Positions 21,665 to 35,019 of a DNA stretch of 64,000 bases are shown piece after piece. The DNA lies in the NCBI GenBank assembly GCA_022316685.1, contig JAKJHU010000036.1, positions 4,289,036-4,353,035 on the forward strand. Direction: 5' to 3'. The notes under the pieces are model-generated. The model was not told where the DNA came from, searched no databases, and saw only the letters and a program-made list of their open reading frames with translations. The translations under genes and the position numbers were made by a program. This DNA comes from Progne subis subis (taxonomy: Eukaryota; Chordata; Aves; Passeriformes; Hirundinidae). Every line of letters begins with the position of its first letter. Within the stretch, counting starts at the first letter, position 1.

Positions 21665-22635
21665 TGTCCTGATGAAAACTTGGCTTAAAAAGTGAAGAAA
21701 TTAAAGTTCTGGCTGATGACTCACAATTAACACATGGTGATATACCTGTAAGCTATGCTCCCTACTTCTAAGCCTGCTTCTGTAGTTTATTAAATAACAA
21801 TGTCACACAGACTGCAGAGGTATTCTCAAGAAGAAATCCAGTTTTGCTGTTTTCAAGTGAGAGCCCTGATCTGTAGGAAAGCACTCTCATGCTCTGCTTT
21901 ACATTAATCTTGATCTGTGCTGGGGGGATGACAGTAAGGGTGGAAAATCCCTCTCCCTCACACCCTGCAGTTCTCTAGGGCAACCTCTTGCCTAGAAGCC
22001 ATGGACTCTCCTGAGATAGGTAGCTCGCTCAAGCCCTTCAAGCTGAAGAAGCAACAGAACATAGATTGTGTGGATGTGTTTCAGTCACTGGGTTGGTGCC
22101 ACACAACGTGTACACTGCCACCATAATTTTATGAACATCCTCAGTCGGTGTTTTAAGGGCAGCGTGAAACAAAACCACCTCAGCATATTTGGAGTGCCAG
22201 ATTCCTGGGTCTTAACTAGCTGAGACATATGTTACATGCTGAGCTGTTTAATCCCACCAGTACTTGCACATGCAGGGCTCCAACAGGGGCAGCTAAGGGT
22301 AAATTGTAGAAGCAGAATACAGTACTAGGTGCCTAGACTGGGCTCCAGGATCTACTGGCCCTCACAACCCACCTCCAGCACGTCCTCTGCTCTGCTGGTA
22401 ACACTGTCCCTGCAGCCCCAGGACCTGCTGGAGCTGGGAACTCAGCTGGGTGAAGATTTTGACTTTAGTCAGCTCATTGATGAAGTTCACTGAGCAACTG
22501 AGGAGCTGCCCGGCTTGACAGGGCACAGCACCAGGAAAGGCACACAAGCACAAAGAAAGGGGGCTGCAGTTACATACAGCTATACTTTTGGACTGATCTC
22601 TACTCTGGAAATACAGGAGGAAACTGGTATTTCCT

Positions 22636-22638
<3 letters not shown>

Positions 22639-22668
<30 letters not shown>
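22639..22668. repeat. Poly(T)30
   Basis: Thirty T bordering a moderately GC-rich unassigned segment (about 22320-22580). If that segment is a minus-strand retroposon the run could be its tail, but it lies on the high-coordinate side, which does not fit. Confidence 0.85.
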
Positions 22669-22672
<4 letters not shown>

Positions 22673-23074
22673 AACAGTAAACTTCCCTTAGAGAGGAGAA
22701 AAAAACCAGACTGAGATGTAATAATGTAATAAACAAAGATAAATTGCTCCATACTTTTAAAATAGTCCCTATGAGTTATAATGGTCTACAGTGCTGACTT
22801 CTTGAAGCACCTTCCTTTTCCTGTTTGAACGTATTTAAAGTATCCTGAGGATGACACTTGAAGTCACAGCAGTTTAAACAAAGTATCAAGGAAGTGTCAG
22901 GATGAAGAAGACAGGGCTTTGACGGGCAGACACAGCTGTGAACGAAGTGTTAATTACACAGGAAAACATGGAATACGTTGGGAAGCCAATTTTATCTCTG
23001 TTTACAAGATGAACTAAAATTTGATTTATGATGTAACAAAGACACGGCTTGATGAGATTTCTGAAAAAAAAAGT

Positions 23075-23092
23075 TATATATATATATATATA
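23075..23092. repeat. (TA)9 microsatellite
   Basis: A short pure TA dinucleotide array in intronic AT-rich sequence. Confidence 0.9.
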
Positions 23093-23464
23093 AGTAATTT
23101 ATTATTTACTAGAAGACATATCCAGTGAAACACAAGAAATATTTGCCCCACTTTTATATTATAAGCCATTATGCAATGTTGCATGTAGAACAACCACAGA
23201 GATTAGTATGAAGCATAAGCTTTTTATAGTTATAAAAGTCAATTTTTTGCCTCTGAGCACCTTTAAAAACTGTTTGGTATTTTAAATTTAATACAGAAAT
23301 GTATGAAAAACCACTGCCTTTCAGCAATGCCTTTCAGCTACAGTGACTTCGATGTTAGGAATACCCAAAGCTCCACCTACTTGTCAGCACTCCTGCTTCT
23401 CTATGACTCCTCAGCATCAGCAGGGAAAAAAATATAAAATACATACTATAGTAACAATGTAAGT

Positions 23465-23490
23465 AAAAAAAAAAAAAAAAAAAAAAAAAA
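23465..23490. repeat. Poly(A)26
   Basis: Twenty-six consecutive A; no recognised element next to it. Confidence 0.9.
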
Positions 23491-26400
23491 TAGTCCATAT
23501 TTATGTTTAGGGTAATTAAAACAATTAGAAGAGTGTTTTTGACAAGACCATTATGATGCTGCCTTGAGCAGACCATGACTAAATATTTACATTTTGATTT
23601 TGAGTCATCCTTCTGGCAAGAAAGAAGTGAAAAACATCTCAGTGCCCTCTCTGGTTTATAGAGTGGGCTTAGCAGAGAGCCTCAGTTCCCATCTCCTGCT
23701 CAGCAGTGGGTCTTGTTAGCCATATTTAGTGCCAGAGGGCTGACAGCCCACAGAGGAGCCCTGTTACCTTTATTTAGCTTAGAACACCTGAGCAAATATT
23801 GAGGTTATAAAACTCAAAATATAAATAAATGTCCTAGGCATCACATTGTTCCTTTAACTAAATAAAAAAATGCAATACCACCTACATTCACTTGAAAGCG
23901 ATATGTGGTGTCAACAAGTTGTCTAATGCTACTTAGAATACCTGAAGAACAGCAAAACAGTTGCTAGTTTTTTCCTTTGTGCTGCATATATTTTTGTTGC
24001 CAATCAACATGATAAGAAGTTTTCAAAGTATTACTGATACTGTATGCTGTTCCCTTGACTCCAGAAATGCCTGGCCCCAACTAATTTGTACGCTCTTTCC
24101 CAAAGGACAGACTTCATCTAGATCATTCAAATGACAAATCATTCAAATAACCACTGCTTGGTTAGGGGCAAAAAAGGATAAAATACTAAAAATAAAGTAA
24201 ATGAGAGATTATGTGCTCCAGGAAACCCAGCTGAGTGCCTAGATGAAGTATGTGACCAGCTGCATTCTTTCTTCCTCTCTTCCTTCACCCCTTCTATGAA
24301 TTGAGATGACTTGATGAGCTTTGCCTGGCATGAGATGGAAAGCTGTTCTGAAGAGAGGCTCTGGCCATGCTTCCATAGGCTTTGTGCTCTGGTTCTGACT
24401 GCTGCCCCTGGGCATTGCTGCACACAGTGGAAGGATTCAAAATCTGTATTGCAACCCCCTGCTGCATCATGCCATACCCATCTATTCACATCTCTCTAAC
24501 TTTAGAGGAGTAATGTCTCTAACCTTATTGTTAAAAAAAAGTAAGCTGTGATTATTTAAGGATAAAATCAAGCAGTTATGTAGGAACACTACATGATTTA
24601 TGGAATTAATAATTTAAAGACTCTATACTTGAGTATGAAGGCAAAAGTTCTTAGAATAAACCCATGTGAATTTTCAAGGGAAAGTGCTAATTAGTGGTTC
24701 TTGAGACACATAATCACATTTCAAAACAGTTCTAGGGAAAGTAGAAATCTAGGCTTTAAAGTCTTAACTACCGTAATTGTTATGTGAAATTAATGAGGTT
24801 TATGTAATTTGTTTGCCAAGATAAACTATGATTCTTTCGGTTAATCCTCAAAAACAGACTTAAAAAGGCACAGATCTAAGCAAAACAGGAGGTGGGTGGG
24901 GAGTTAAAGGCCCCTGTCTCACAGTGCCTAACCCACAGCTGCCCGTCAGCACCTTGGGTACCTAAACAGCCACACGAGTGGAGCTCTGGGCAGTCCAAAA
25001 ACTGTTCCTCCAGATGCCCAAAGTTGCCACCAAGCAGCCAGACAAGTTCCAGTGCCTACATTAACTCAGATTATAGCAGGAGTTGGGATATTCTCTCCCC
25101 TAAATTGAAAATCTGTTGCAGACAATGAAGCCTTGTTAACTTCAGTAATACAGAGTTAGGATATGAATGTACAATCCCTTCTTCAATCCTATTAACTTTG
25201 ACCTTGAGGATGTACTATGGTAACCAGTACATTACAAATTAACCTCTGCATTAGGTGTTAAACCTGAACAAAATCACAGGAAATAAGGCCAGAAGGCAAG
25301 AAATTAAGCCGTTTGCAGAAATCAAGTAAAAGTCTGTTCATCATACCACACTGAAACCTTTCACAGAAACACAGAAGAATAGAGCACACAGAGCCTAATC
25401 CCTGGTTTTGGGAGAAAAGCCCGTAGGGAGCTCCTTACTAATGCAGAAGCATTCCTGCTCTCTTCCAAAATAATTTTAAGAATGATTTACAAAATCTCTA
25501 GTTTCTTCATTATGACAGGAATAAAATGCTTAAATGGAATGCCTAGCCAGACTACATAAAATTGAAATGAATTTAACAAACAAGAAGAAGTCCTTAAGCA
25601 GGCATAGCAATGCCAAGAAGTTGAATGTCATGACCTCTTTTGCCTACGAATCGCTACACAAAATCAATCACAATATTTCAAGTGTAAAAGGGAAAAAGTT
25701 CCATTTTATTTCAAAATAACACAAAGAAAGAGTTTTCAACTGTATTTGGATACAGTTTTTAATTATGAGATGTAACTTCTTATTCTCTCATATTTCTATA
25801 CTTTGGCTAAAAGACATTAAAAGAAATGTTAATAATAGAGTATTTGGAGAGAGTTTGAAATTCTAAATAAGCCTCTTAAAAGTCAAACCATTTCTGCTAT
25901 TCCATTAAAAGCTGGATTTTAATTTCTACAGTGGAAATTAACATGGGAAAAACACAATTTTTCCAATTGACAAATATGTCATTAGCATTCTAAATTATGA
26001 TGTTTTCATTCCATTTTAAATGTCAAAGTGGGAAAAAGAAATATTTTTAAGCTGTATCCTAATTTACAGGATATGTACTTCAAGGTAGAGACATTCTGGG
26101 AGAAAAACTGTTTTACATTAAGCATTTTTGAACTGTTAGTGTCAGAGTGAAGGAACGTATAGAACTCCAACTAAATGATGAAATCAGATTGGAGCTTTGC
26201 ATGTTTAAAAAAAACTTATTTTCAAAGTCAAGAAGGACTGAGAAGAGTAAAAGAGATTCCAAAACTCCAGAGATTTAGCTGTGAAGAAAATGGTTTGCAT
26301 TGTGCCAGGAGGCTCACCTGCAATGCAAACATTATCATTGTTCTGTAAGGTTTTTTTATAATTGGTTAAGTACAACATTTACTCACTGAACTAGAAAACA

Positions 26401-27023
26401 AATTATATCAAAGAAATATTTAAGTTCTATAAATAAGAGAAATGCAATCTGGATTTTAATTAATTTTGATGCCACTTTAAATAATTCTGTTAAGAGAGTC
26501 TATTTCCACTCTGTCAAACTACCTTTATTCCTGCTTGATTAGAAAAACTTGTAATCTTAGAGAGTAAACTGATTATTAACATAAGGCAAATATTGCAATT
26601 CCACAGAGTCCCTCCAAACATGTAATTTTAGTGAAATCACTGTTGAAATACTAGATATGACAACATATTCTGAGTTTTATGAGGTATTTAATTTATTACT
26701 AAGATAATGCTAAAATAACTTCCTCTTAAGTGAAGTATATGGTATTATAAACACAACTATTGGAAATAAGGAAGTCCTTTCAAAAATATTTACTTCAGGA
26801 CACCTGCAACATCCCAAGGAATATAGAGTCAAGGATATGGCTGTGATATTGTAGAAAGATTTTTAAATGCTTTAACCCAATTTACCACTGGAACTAGGGA
26901 CACCATGATGGAGAAATAATCTCTTTAAATACATAGAAAAGATTTGAAAATACTTTCATTAATCCATAAAAATGAAGTTGTTGGCAGCTATGCTGAAGAT
27001 AAGCTAGAGCTAGTAAATAAAAA

Positions 27024-28268
27024 CCACAGAGTTGTCTGGGTTGGAGGAAACTTGAGATCACTTAGTATAATCCCTGTCCTCAAGCAGGATCAATTGTCCA
27101 GGACTGTGTCTACTCAGCTTTTGAATATCTCCATAGATGGAGACTCCACAACCTCTCTGGTCAACCTGCATCAGTATGTGATGAACTTCACAATAAGAAA
27201 GTGCTTTCTTGTGTTCAGATAGGATTTTCTGGGTGTGTTTTTTTTTTTTTTTTTTTTTTTAATTTCTTACCCATTGCCTCTTGTCCTGTCACCAGCTACT
27301 ACTGAGGAGAATGTGTCTCCTTCTTTATTCCCTCACATCAGATATTTACACACTGATTAGATTCCCACTGAGCCTTCTCCAGGCTGAAGAGTCCTAGCTT
27401 TCAGTCTCTTTTCATGGAAGTTTCTCCAGTTGCACTTTGCTGCCCCTGAGGAAGTCTGTATCTTTCTGCATACACCGGTCTCACCAGCACTGAGAAAAAG
27501 GGAAGGGTATCTCCCTTGACCTGCTGGCAGCGCTCTTTTAAATGCAGGCCAGGGTATTGTTGGCCTCTTTTATGCCATAAGGATGCAGTGCTGGCTCATG
27601 GTCTGCTTATTGTCCAAACAGCTCTTCTACACAAAACTTTCTTCCAGTGTATGCTCATATCTGGGCTTATTCCTCCCTAGATGCTGAATTTTGCATTTGC
27701 CCTTCATGTGATTTCTTCTGTCCCAGTTCTCTGCACTCTGCCCCATTCTCTAGGCTGTTAATGAGGACACTGGACACTACTGGCTCTAGTAGCAACCCCA
27801 GGATACATCACTAATGACTTGTCTCCAAGTGGAAACTTGTGCCACTAATGAAAAATTACTGGGCCTTGTTTTTCAGATGGTTTTCAATCCACCTCACCAT
27901 CCACCCATCTAACCTGTACTTTGTCAGCTTGTCTACAAAGATAATTGGAGATCACCTCAAAGGCTTTGCTAAAGCTGAGGCTGGCATCCACTGCTCACCT
28001 CTCACCCACCTAGCTACTTGCATCACAGTAGAAAGCAATGTATTTGGTCAAGCAAAATTTTCCTTTCCTAAATCCACGCAGACTATCTCAATCACCCTCT
28101 TGTCCCACATGTGTTTGGAAACAGTTTCCTCTTTCACATTGCCAGGGATTGAGCTGAAGTCTATTGGCCTGCCGTTCCCTGCACCTTCCTTTGTGAAAAC
28201 AGAAGTGATATTTTCTCTTTTCCAGTCTTCAGGAGCCTCTCCCAGCCACCATGACCATTCAAAATAAT
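27024..28268 (-). mobile_element. CR1 LINE, 3' portion with reverse transcriptase remnant
   Basis: On the minus strand the 5' part (about 28260-27840) encodes reverse-transcriptase remnants such as GEAPEDWKRENITSVFTKEG and a SIPGNVKEETVSKHMWDKRVI segment, the CR1 motif before the palm domain. The 3' UTR runs down to about 27024 with the usual 'gtctgggttggaggaaactt' seen on the plus strand. A run of 23 T (27238-27260) has expanded inside it. It is frameshifted and inactive. Upstream (28270-28640) the sequence no longer looks like standard CR1. Confidence 0.88.
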
Positions 28269-28269
28269 C

Positions 28270-28640
28270 AAGAGCAGACTGTAATGTGTGAGGCCCTATG
28301 GACTTAGACAGCTGTGTCCTCCATCTGGGTACAAAAGTCCGACAGCAAACAGCTGTCTGTGCTCCTCCAGTAGCACTTGGGTCCTCTGCCTTGTGACCAC
28401 CATCTCTAAGCATGTGCACGCTGGACAGAGGTTTGCTGGCCTCCTTGTGCCCTCCTGCATGAACTGCTGTGCACCTGCTGCATCTGCTGGCTGCTTCTGC
28501 CATGGTTGCACAAACTGCTGCTTCAGAGTCCTCACCCTGGCACAGGAGAGGGGGCCTGACCTCACTGCTGCAGCGCCCGCTGCTCAAGGACAGCTGACAG
28601 AGCTTGCCAGAAGATGCCAGGGCTACCCTCTACCTTAGCC
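28270..28640. other. GC-rich, CTGC-rich block next to CR1; origin unknown
   Basis: This block is clearly richer in GC than its surroundings and repeats TGCTG and CTGC words. It has overlapping open frames on both strands, including a 179-codon minus frame that runs on into the CR1 remnant below 28268. It does not read as the usual CR1 segment upstream of the GEAPEDWK motif. It may be a diverged part of the same CR1, an older repeat that was the insertion target, or a rearrangement. Confidence 0.4.
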
Positions 28641-31600
28641 TCACCTGGAAGAAACAAGTGTCATCAGTGACCTCAGGGGCTTCCCAAAAGTGACCAAATC
28701 CCCCCAAAAAAGTCTCTATGAGCTGAAGAAGGCATCAAGAGGATTGTAAGGAAGCAGAAACTGCTGCACAAACTGCTGTGTATTTCAGCTGCATGCTGGG
28801 CCTGGCTCTTCTGGAGGCCAGCTGAGAATGCAAAATCATCGTCTAGATTTCACACTACAGCTGTCTAATAAAATTGCCTTGATCCTTTGCATTAGGAAAA
28901 TTTTTGGAATTTACTGAAGTATTATATTTTAAGAATTGAATAATTTTCAGAAAAAACCCAAACTTATAAAAATTGCACCAAGTTCAGGGAAAATCCTTGC
29001 TACAAAGATATTCAACTAAAATGAAGCATTACTTTTCAAAACATTTGGAATTTTATTTTGGAAATATTAACTGCTTTGCATTTAACATAGTAAAGACAGA
29101 GTCTGGAAAGCTCCATGGCAGCTTGTAAACTATACCTAGCAGAAATTTTAAGAATACACAGCAACACGGCAAAATTATTTGAAGACTTCAGAAAATTCTT
29201 TCCATGGGAGCTGAAGGCCCTAGTTGATTTTTTTTCAAAAATCAATGGAATGGTGATTTGAGTATAGAGAAAAAAACTCAAAATACCTCTTCAATATAAA
29301 GAAGACATTTAAAAACCCAGTTGCTGGAGGCTAATGGAAGATTAGCTACATGCTCCATGTAAAATAAAATGCGTATTTTGAAATGTGTGATTGACAAGAA
29401 ACACTGGAAGAAAGAAATCAAGGAGACTTGCAAAGAGTCTCTTGTTGATATTCTTTGAAGTGGAAGCTGGACTTCTGCAAAAAATGAGCTTACCTAGAAA
29501 GTGCAGGATTATTGAGAAAACTAATAGTTCTGCATAACACAGGAATCCAGGAAGATGGCATAGTAGTCCACTGTGGTTTAAATTCCATGCAATGCTAGGT
29601 TAGTACCCAATCTTACTATTGTTTGTGGGTTGGTAATACTGGACAAGGGACTTTTCTGAGTAATGTGTAATTACCTTCTGAAGCTCCTGGTGTCATTCTG
29701 AGCAGTTGTGTAACAGTATCAAGTTGCTGCAGCAGTAACATGCCTGAAACCAACGTGATGGACACTGAAAAATTATGTATGAACAGAATGCCTGCCCACA
29801 GAGTAGTCTAGTATTTCTCACGTAGGAATGAGGGAAAAGGAAAGAGTAGCTGCTGCTACCAGCCCCTATCTTTCATTGGCCAGAACTAAAACCCAAAGCT
29901 CCTGCTGAGTAAGGTCTCATGTCTAACACAAACTACTTCATTAAGGATCAAAAACCTACAAAAAATGTTATACAAAGTCACTACTTGTAGAGCAAGAGAC
30001 ACTGCACTTTAAGAGCAAATGTTTGAGCACTCCTTGAGCCCACAGGAAAACACAACAAATGCGAGTGGTGAGTGGCAGGGGTATCTTGGCAAAAGGAGAA
30101 ACAAAAGGGCACTACATGCTCACACAAAATTTAACTACATTCACTGATGACATTATTACAACCCTCTAAATGAGTATTGTATAAGTCTCAGGTTGATTGA
30201 AGAATCAGAAATAAGTTCACTGTGTGCTCTTTGAATACAGCCAGCTTGTGACTGTAACCAGGTCATGATGTCTTCTGCCGTGACAATTAGTTTTGCCTTC
30301 AGAGAAACAGTTTAATGACAATATATGATGGACAATATATGATGAATCATTGAATATCTTTTAAGATCTTTTCTAGAGCTAATGAAAATTCTAGGAAGTT
30401 TCTTTTGTGTAGATGAAGCGTGGTAGTAAACCATGCAAGACTGAAAACAAATTCCTTCACTTGATCTCAAAACTCTGTTCCTCCCTTTTTAGTTGTGTGC
30501 AAAGAAAACAAGATATGTAAGTCTGAAGATCAATATTTGTACCCATTGGTCACGAAGGTTGGTCACCTGCAAAAGCCAGCCACAAGCTCAATGAGAAGAG
30601 ATAATGAAGGCGATAGAGGGAAAGGTGTCACAATAAGTGAGGAAAGAATGGAAACACATGAGTGTACTCTAAACAAATACTCTTGATAAATGCTAGAATG
30701 TTAATCCATTTGTTTATTCAGAAAAGAAATATTTATGCGTTTTGCTACTAGAGTAGCATGAGAGAAGTACAATGAATATGAATCCAATCTTTATTTATCA
30801 TCACATTCATTGTTCTCCATGACTTCACTACTTGAAATTTTTTAGCAAATTTGCTATTTTCTGTTAAATAAAGCTAAACGATAGAAGCTGGTTGTCCTGA
30901 TACAGGGTTCTTTAAAGCCGCACAAAACTAGTCAAAGAATTTTCAGGGTTTCATCTCTCTCCTTCTGAATGATCTCCTCACACTACTTTTCTGTAAACAT
31001 ATCCCAGCAGTGTACTGCTTTCTGCAAACATTTTTATTCTTTAGGGTGTCTGGAAAGCATCCAGGGATATCAGCTAAGACGGAGGACATTTCACACACTT
31101 CTGTCATCAATTTCCATTGCTGACCATCATTTAAACAAGAAAGAACTTAAACTGCTCTTTGATGTGGGAGTAAGATGATAACCCAGTATGCCCATACAGT
31201 AGTAATATTCTATATGACTATATTGTATATATAGTATATCAAAGACACATAAAGTGACATATTCAGTATTTTAATAATCATGCATGGGCTCAAATGACAT
31301 CAGTAACTCTGTCTACATTGCATCTGTACCACCTTATCTGAAAAAATGTATTGATCCCCCTTTACACTTGAAATAAATAAACCACTGACATAATCTAATT
31401 AAGAAATGATGTAATTTTACATTTTTAAGACAATTTGATGTCTAGTCAAGAAGTAGTTTAAGGTTGATAAAATGTTGAACTCAAAACCTACAGATCAGTT
31501 ATCTTTGTGCTTATTATAATAATAAGAACACCACTTTATTTCTATAATAATTATTATATATATTTTTATGGTGTAATTTTTTGTGCAGATTATTCCTGTG

Positions 31601-34256
31601 AGATGAAAGAAATACTACTACTCAGACTTATTTCTCTCAGTAAGAGTATAATTTTCCTAGTTCCCTCTTCAGTGAATGCAGGGAGATGGGTGCTGACTCT
31701 GGGACAGGGCACCTTTGGTATTTCGTAGTAATTCTAATATTGAGCTCTGATCTGTGTTGATACAATAAAACCTCAGTTAAAACACTCTGAAAATGAAAAT
31801 GCATGCTGTTTGCCTTGCTTTTCTGCCATTTTCTATTGTAATTTACCTGTCACTAGCTCTAACCTGAGCCTTCTATATGTTCCTTCAATATCACCATTAG
31901 CACTGTTAATTCACCTCAGTTCCTTGCTTCAATGTGTATTCCGAGGTCCTCAGATTACATGCTATACGATTGTCCTCTCAACTCCTTATTAATCTAAGAC
32001 CAATTTTCAAAGGAGTTGAACACTTAAAAATGCTCCATATGTAGGTGGAAATTTAAATTTTGAATATAGCAAGTATTGTACAAATGGCACTTTAAAATAA
32101 AAGTTTGTGTTCTCAAAGTGTGGCATCTAAATTGAATAGATACTTTCAGGTGTTTCTGGAATGGCGTTTTTTCCCCTAATATGTTACAGTTCCAGTCTTC
32201 AGAATGGGCACAATATCATTTTTAGGTCTGAATAATATGTTGGAAAAAAAATATTAGCTAGTTACACACTCAATAATATGTTTCAGTCTTCAAAAGACAG
32301 CCCATGAGAAAAGCAATAACTTCATATAATGTGAAAGATTTGGAGGATCTGCTGAAAGTAGAACAGAGGAACATGACATCTATAATTGAATAAAAAGGAG
32401 CATTTAATAGCCATTAGATGTGCACTGTCCTGTTTGCATTAAACAGAGCAGAGATCTTGTTACAAATGTTATGTTACTGTGTAATTAAATGTATTGGAAA
32501 CGCAAAAGCGCATGGTAGTTGAATTACGACTGCCAACAATGTTGTTAATGCTTGGGCAGGAGGGGCCAGCAGGAGTATTGTTGTGAGTATTTCACTAGTA
32601 GAAAGATAAAGACAGATGCTGAGGCTCCACGGTCTGCTGTTGCCGTTGTTTGGCTCAAGGTAGCTGTGTGCATGGTGAGATTACAAAATCATCAGAGCTC
32701 CTGTTTTTATAGAGGCTGGAGTGTGACAGCAGCTCAACTTTGTGTGTGAGCAGGAAAATGTTCATGATGAAAGTATCAACCCACTAATTCCTACTGCAAA
32801 ATGGAAAAAAATTAAAAAATATTTCCATATCCATTTATCCACCATTAAATATAATACAGTGTGTTAACTCTGATTTTTTGTGTAAAAAATTGAAGAAACT
32901 ACAAGAGTGAAGTGTCTAAAACACAAGAATGTTTGTAACTGTTCCTAAATGAGAATTTTTTTGCAGATCCAATATTCCACAGAACAACCCTAAAATATGA
33001 TAAAAGGGGCTACAAATACCTTTTTGCAGTATCCCATGTATTTAATTGCCTAACCGTAATAGTCCTGGTAATTATAAAATCCTAAATAAGGACATTAATA
33101 TAAAAGTAAATGTGCTTCAATAACATATTAATTACACAGCTTTGAATTCTCCATTACTACACGGCTTTTCTTCTGAACAAGTTCTCGATCCTTACTGAGA
33201 AATGTAAATAAACTCAGCTTTCATATATTTGAGTTTAACTTAAATGGAATTTAGTACTATTTTTAAAACTTAAAAACCAACATAAAACATAGCTTTGGGG
33301 CCTACACCTCACTTTTGTTTCAAGGGCTAGTCTTCTGTTAGTTTTATTAGTATTATTGGAATCATTAAATTAGCTTTTAAAAATTCACTGTAGTTTACTA
33401 AGATCAATGCTGAGAAACACTGAACCTTTTTACTTCAGATATTTTAACTGAGATATTGAATATCAAGATGCCTAAATAAACCAACAATTATTGATACCCA
33501 ACTTCAAAACTGCAAACTGGACACGTAATTTCTAAAAATATTGAAATGCTTCAGTCTTAATATCTTCCTGAACTTTTAAGGACATACTAGAGTATAAATT
33601 TAGAACACTGAAGTAATTCTTGTGATATCACAATCATAAATACTTGTTATCTGTTCTAATGAATTATCAAATTCAATAACGCAGGAAAAATAAACACAGA
33701 ACATGGAGAAACCAGTCAGTCAATTACTCAATTGTATTAAAATTCTAAAGAACCAAAGGTTTATTTATTGTATTTGGCATATTCTGTCCCCCATCCCCCT
33801 TTACTGTATCATATCCTTTGTACACATATGTTAGGCCCCGATACTTGCATAATGGCATTAAAAGAACTGGGTCGGTACTACCGGTTTCTGTTAATATTTT
33901 AGATAATTACCCTAAATTCACATATTTATATATCTTAGATGTTGTAAGGTACAGTTTACCTCTGTTAAAAAAGGAAAACGGTAAAGTTTTAATATTATTT
34001 CAGTTAAAATTACAGCAGGAACACACTGCAAAAAACACAATACAATACATCTGTGCTGCCAGTCATTAAAACACTTTAGATGGTTGAAATTGCTAAATCT
34101 CCTTCAAGTGAAGAGAAACCTCAAGTGTCAAGACTCAGTTTGTTGTCAGCATGCTTCATACTCAGCTGCTACCTTACCATTTTTTATTAGCGCTTAGGCA
34201 GAAGTCGCACATCAAGCTGTTAGCACACTCACCAGTTGTTCACCAAGTTTACTCAC

Positions 34257-34304
34257 CCTTTGACCTTCTTTGCCAGGTGGACCTTGGGGACCCTCCAGTA
34301 AACC
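34257..34304 (-). CDS. COL19A1: COL19A1 exon, unusual 48 bp, with extra residue
   Basis: The acceptor is ...tgtattttcag and the donor AGG|gtgagt. The 16 codons read GLLEGPQGPPGKEGQR. A collagen exon made of whole triplets would be 45 bp; this one has one extra codon, so Gly-Leu-Leu-Glu replaces a Gly-X-Y triplet. The remaining 12 residues are perfect, and GPPGKEGQR followed by GRRGK in the next exon is one of the best COL19A1 signatures. A second AG twelve bases inside the exon (ctggag before GGT) could act as an alternative acceptor and would give a 36-bp exon without the GLLE break. Confidence 0.87.
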
Positions 34305-34620
34305 CTGAAAATACAAACATTAAACAATTATAACATTCAGAGCTATTTCCATCCTCAATTTTTCTATAGAAGTAAGACTAGACCAAAGATCCAGATGGCA
34401 AGCCAAGGCATTTATTTCTAATAATAAGAATTGGCTATTCCTAACAATTCCTTCAGCGTTATATTAAGGTTCAAGAAAAAACACAAACAATAATTATTAA
34501 TTACATTCCATATAAAGGCTGTATCCTTCGGAAAAGAAGAGGTAAGTCAGCACTGATTAAGCATAGTCGTATTTAACTAACAATATTAATTGAAAAGAGA
34601 TTTATCTTGTTAAGTCAGGG

Positions 34621-34777
34621 GAAAAAAAAAAACAAAAAACCCAAAACAAAAACAACAACAAAAAAACCAACCCAAAAACACCCCCCCCCCAAAAAAAAAC
34701 CCCCAAAACTCCAAAAAAAACCAACAAAAAAACACCCCCAAAAAACCAAAAAAAAACCCCCCTCCCAACTCCAAAAA
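34621..34777. repeat. A/C-rich low-complexity tract, about 155 bp
   Basis: Alternating A and C runs, including C10 and C6. The transcript-sense strand has many G-tracts separated by T-runs. It lies about 320 bp upstream, in gene sense, of the 48-bp exon's acceptor at 34304. Confidence 0.88.
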
Positions 34778-34963
34778 GTTATTTTAAATGAAAGACAACT
34801 TGCTTTACAACTCGAATTCAAATATAGGCACTGAAGAGGGAGGGAAAGGCAGGGAGAGTGAACTAAATATAGCAGAAGGCCTTATGCTCGCTGGATCCAA
34901 AGAACCAGCCCTGGCTGCTTCCTCTGCATATCTAGCTTGGCTTTTCAAAACACTTTCGTACCT

Positions 34964-34968
<5 letters not shown>

Positions 34969-35017
<49 letters not shown>
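34969..35017. repeat. (CT)24 microsatellite
   Basis: Pure CT dinucleotide array of 49 bp, (GA)n in the transcript sense. It lies about 665 bp upstream of the 48-bp exon and 190 bp from the A/C-rich tract. Confidence 0.93.

Positions 35018-35019
<2 letters not shown>

Larger units (their letters stand above)
20702..34256 (-). other. COL19A1 intron, about 13.6 kb
   Basis: The largest intron seen. It has poly(A), poly(T) and poly(G) runs at 20.8-23.5 kb, a moderately GC-rich unassigned segment at 22320-22580, the 27.0-28.3 kb CR1 and the CTGC-rich block beside it. From 28.9 to 34.2 kb it is AT-rich with nothing recognised. Confidence 0.7.

Noticed and set aside
22362..22736. 124-codon minus-strand frame with a poly-Lys stretch
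   Set aside because: It runs through poly(T)30, which supplies the Lys run. The GC-richer part may be an old repeat but has no recognisable protein.
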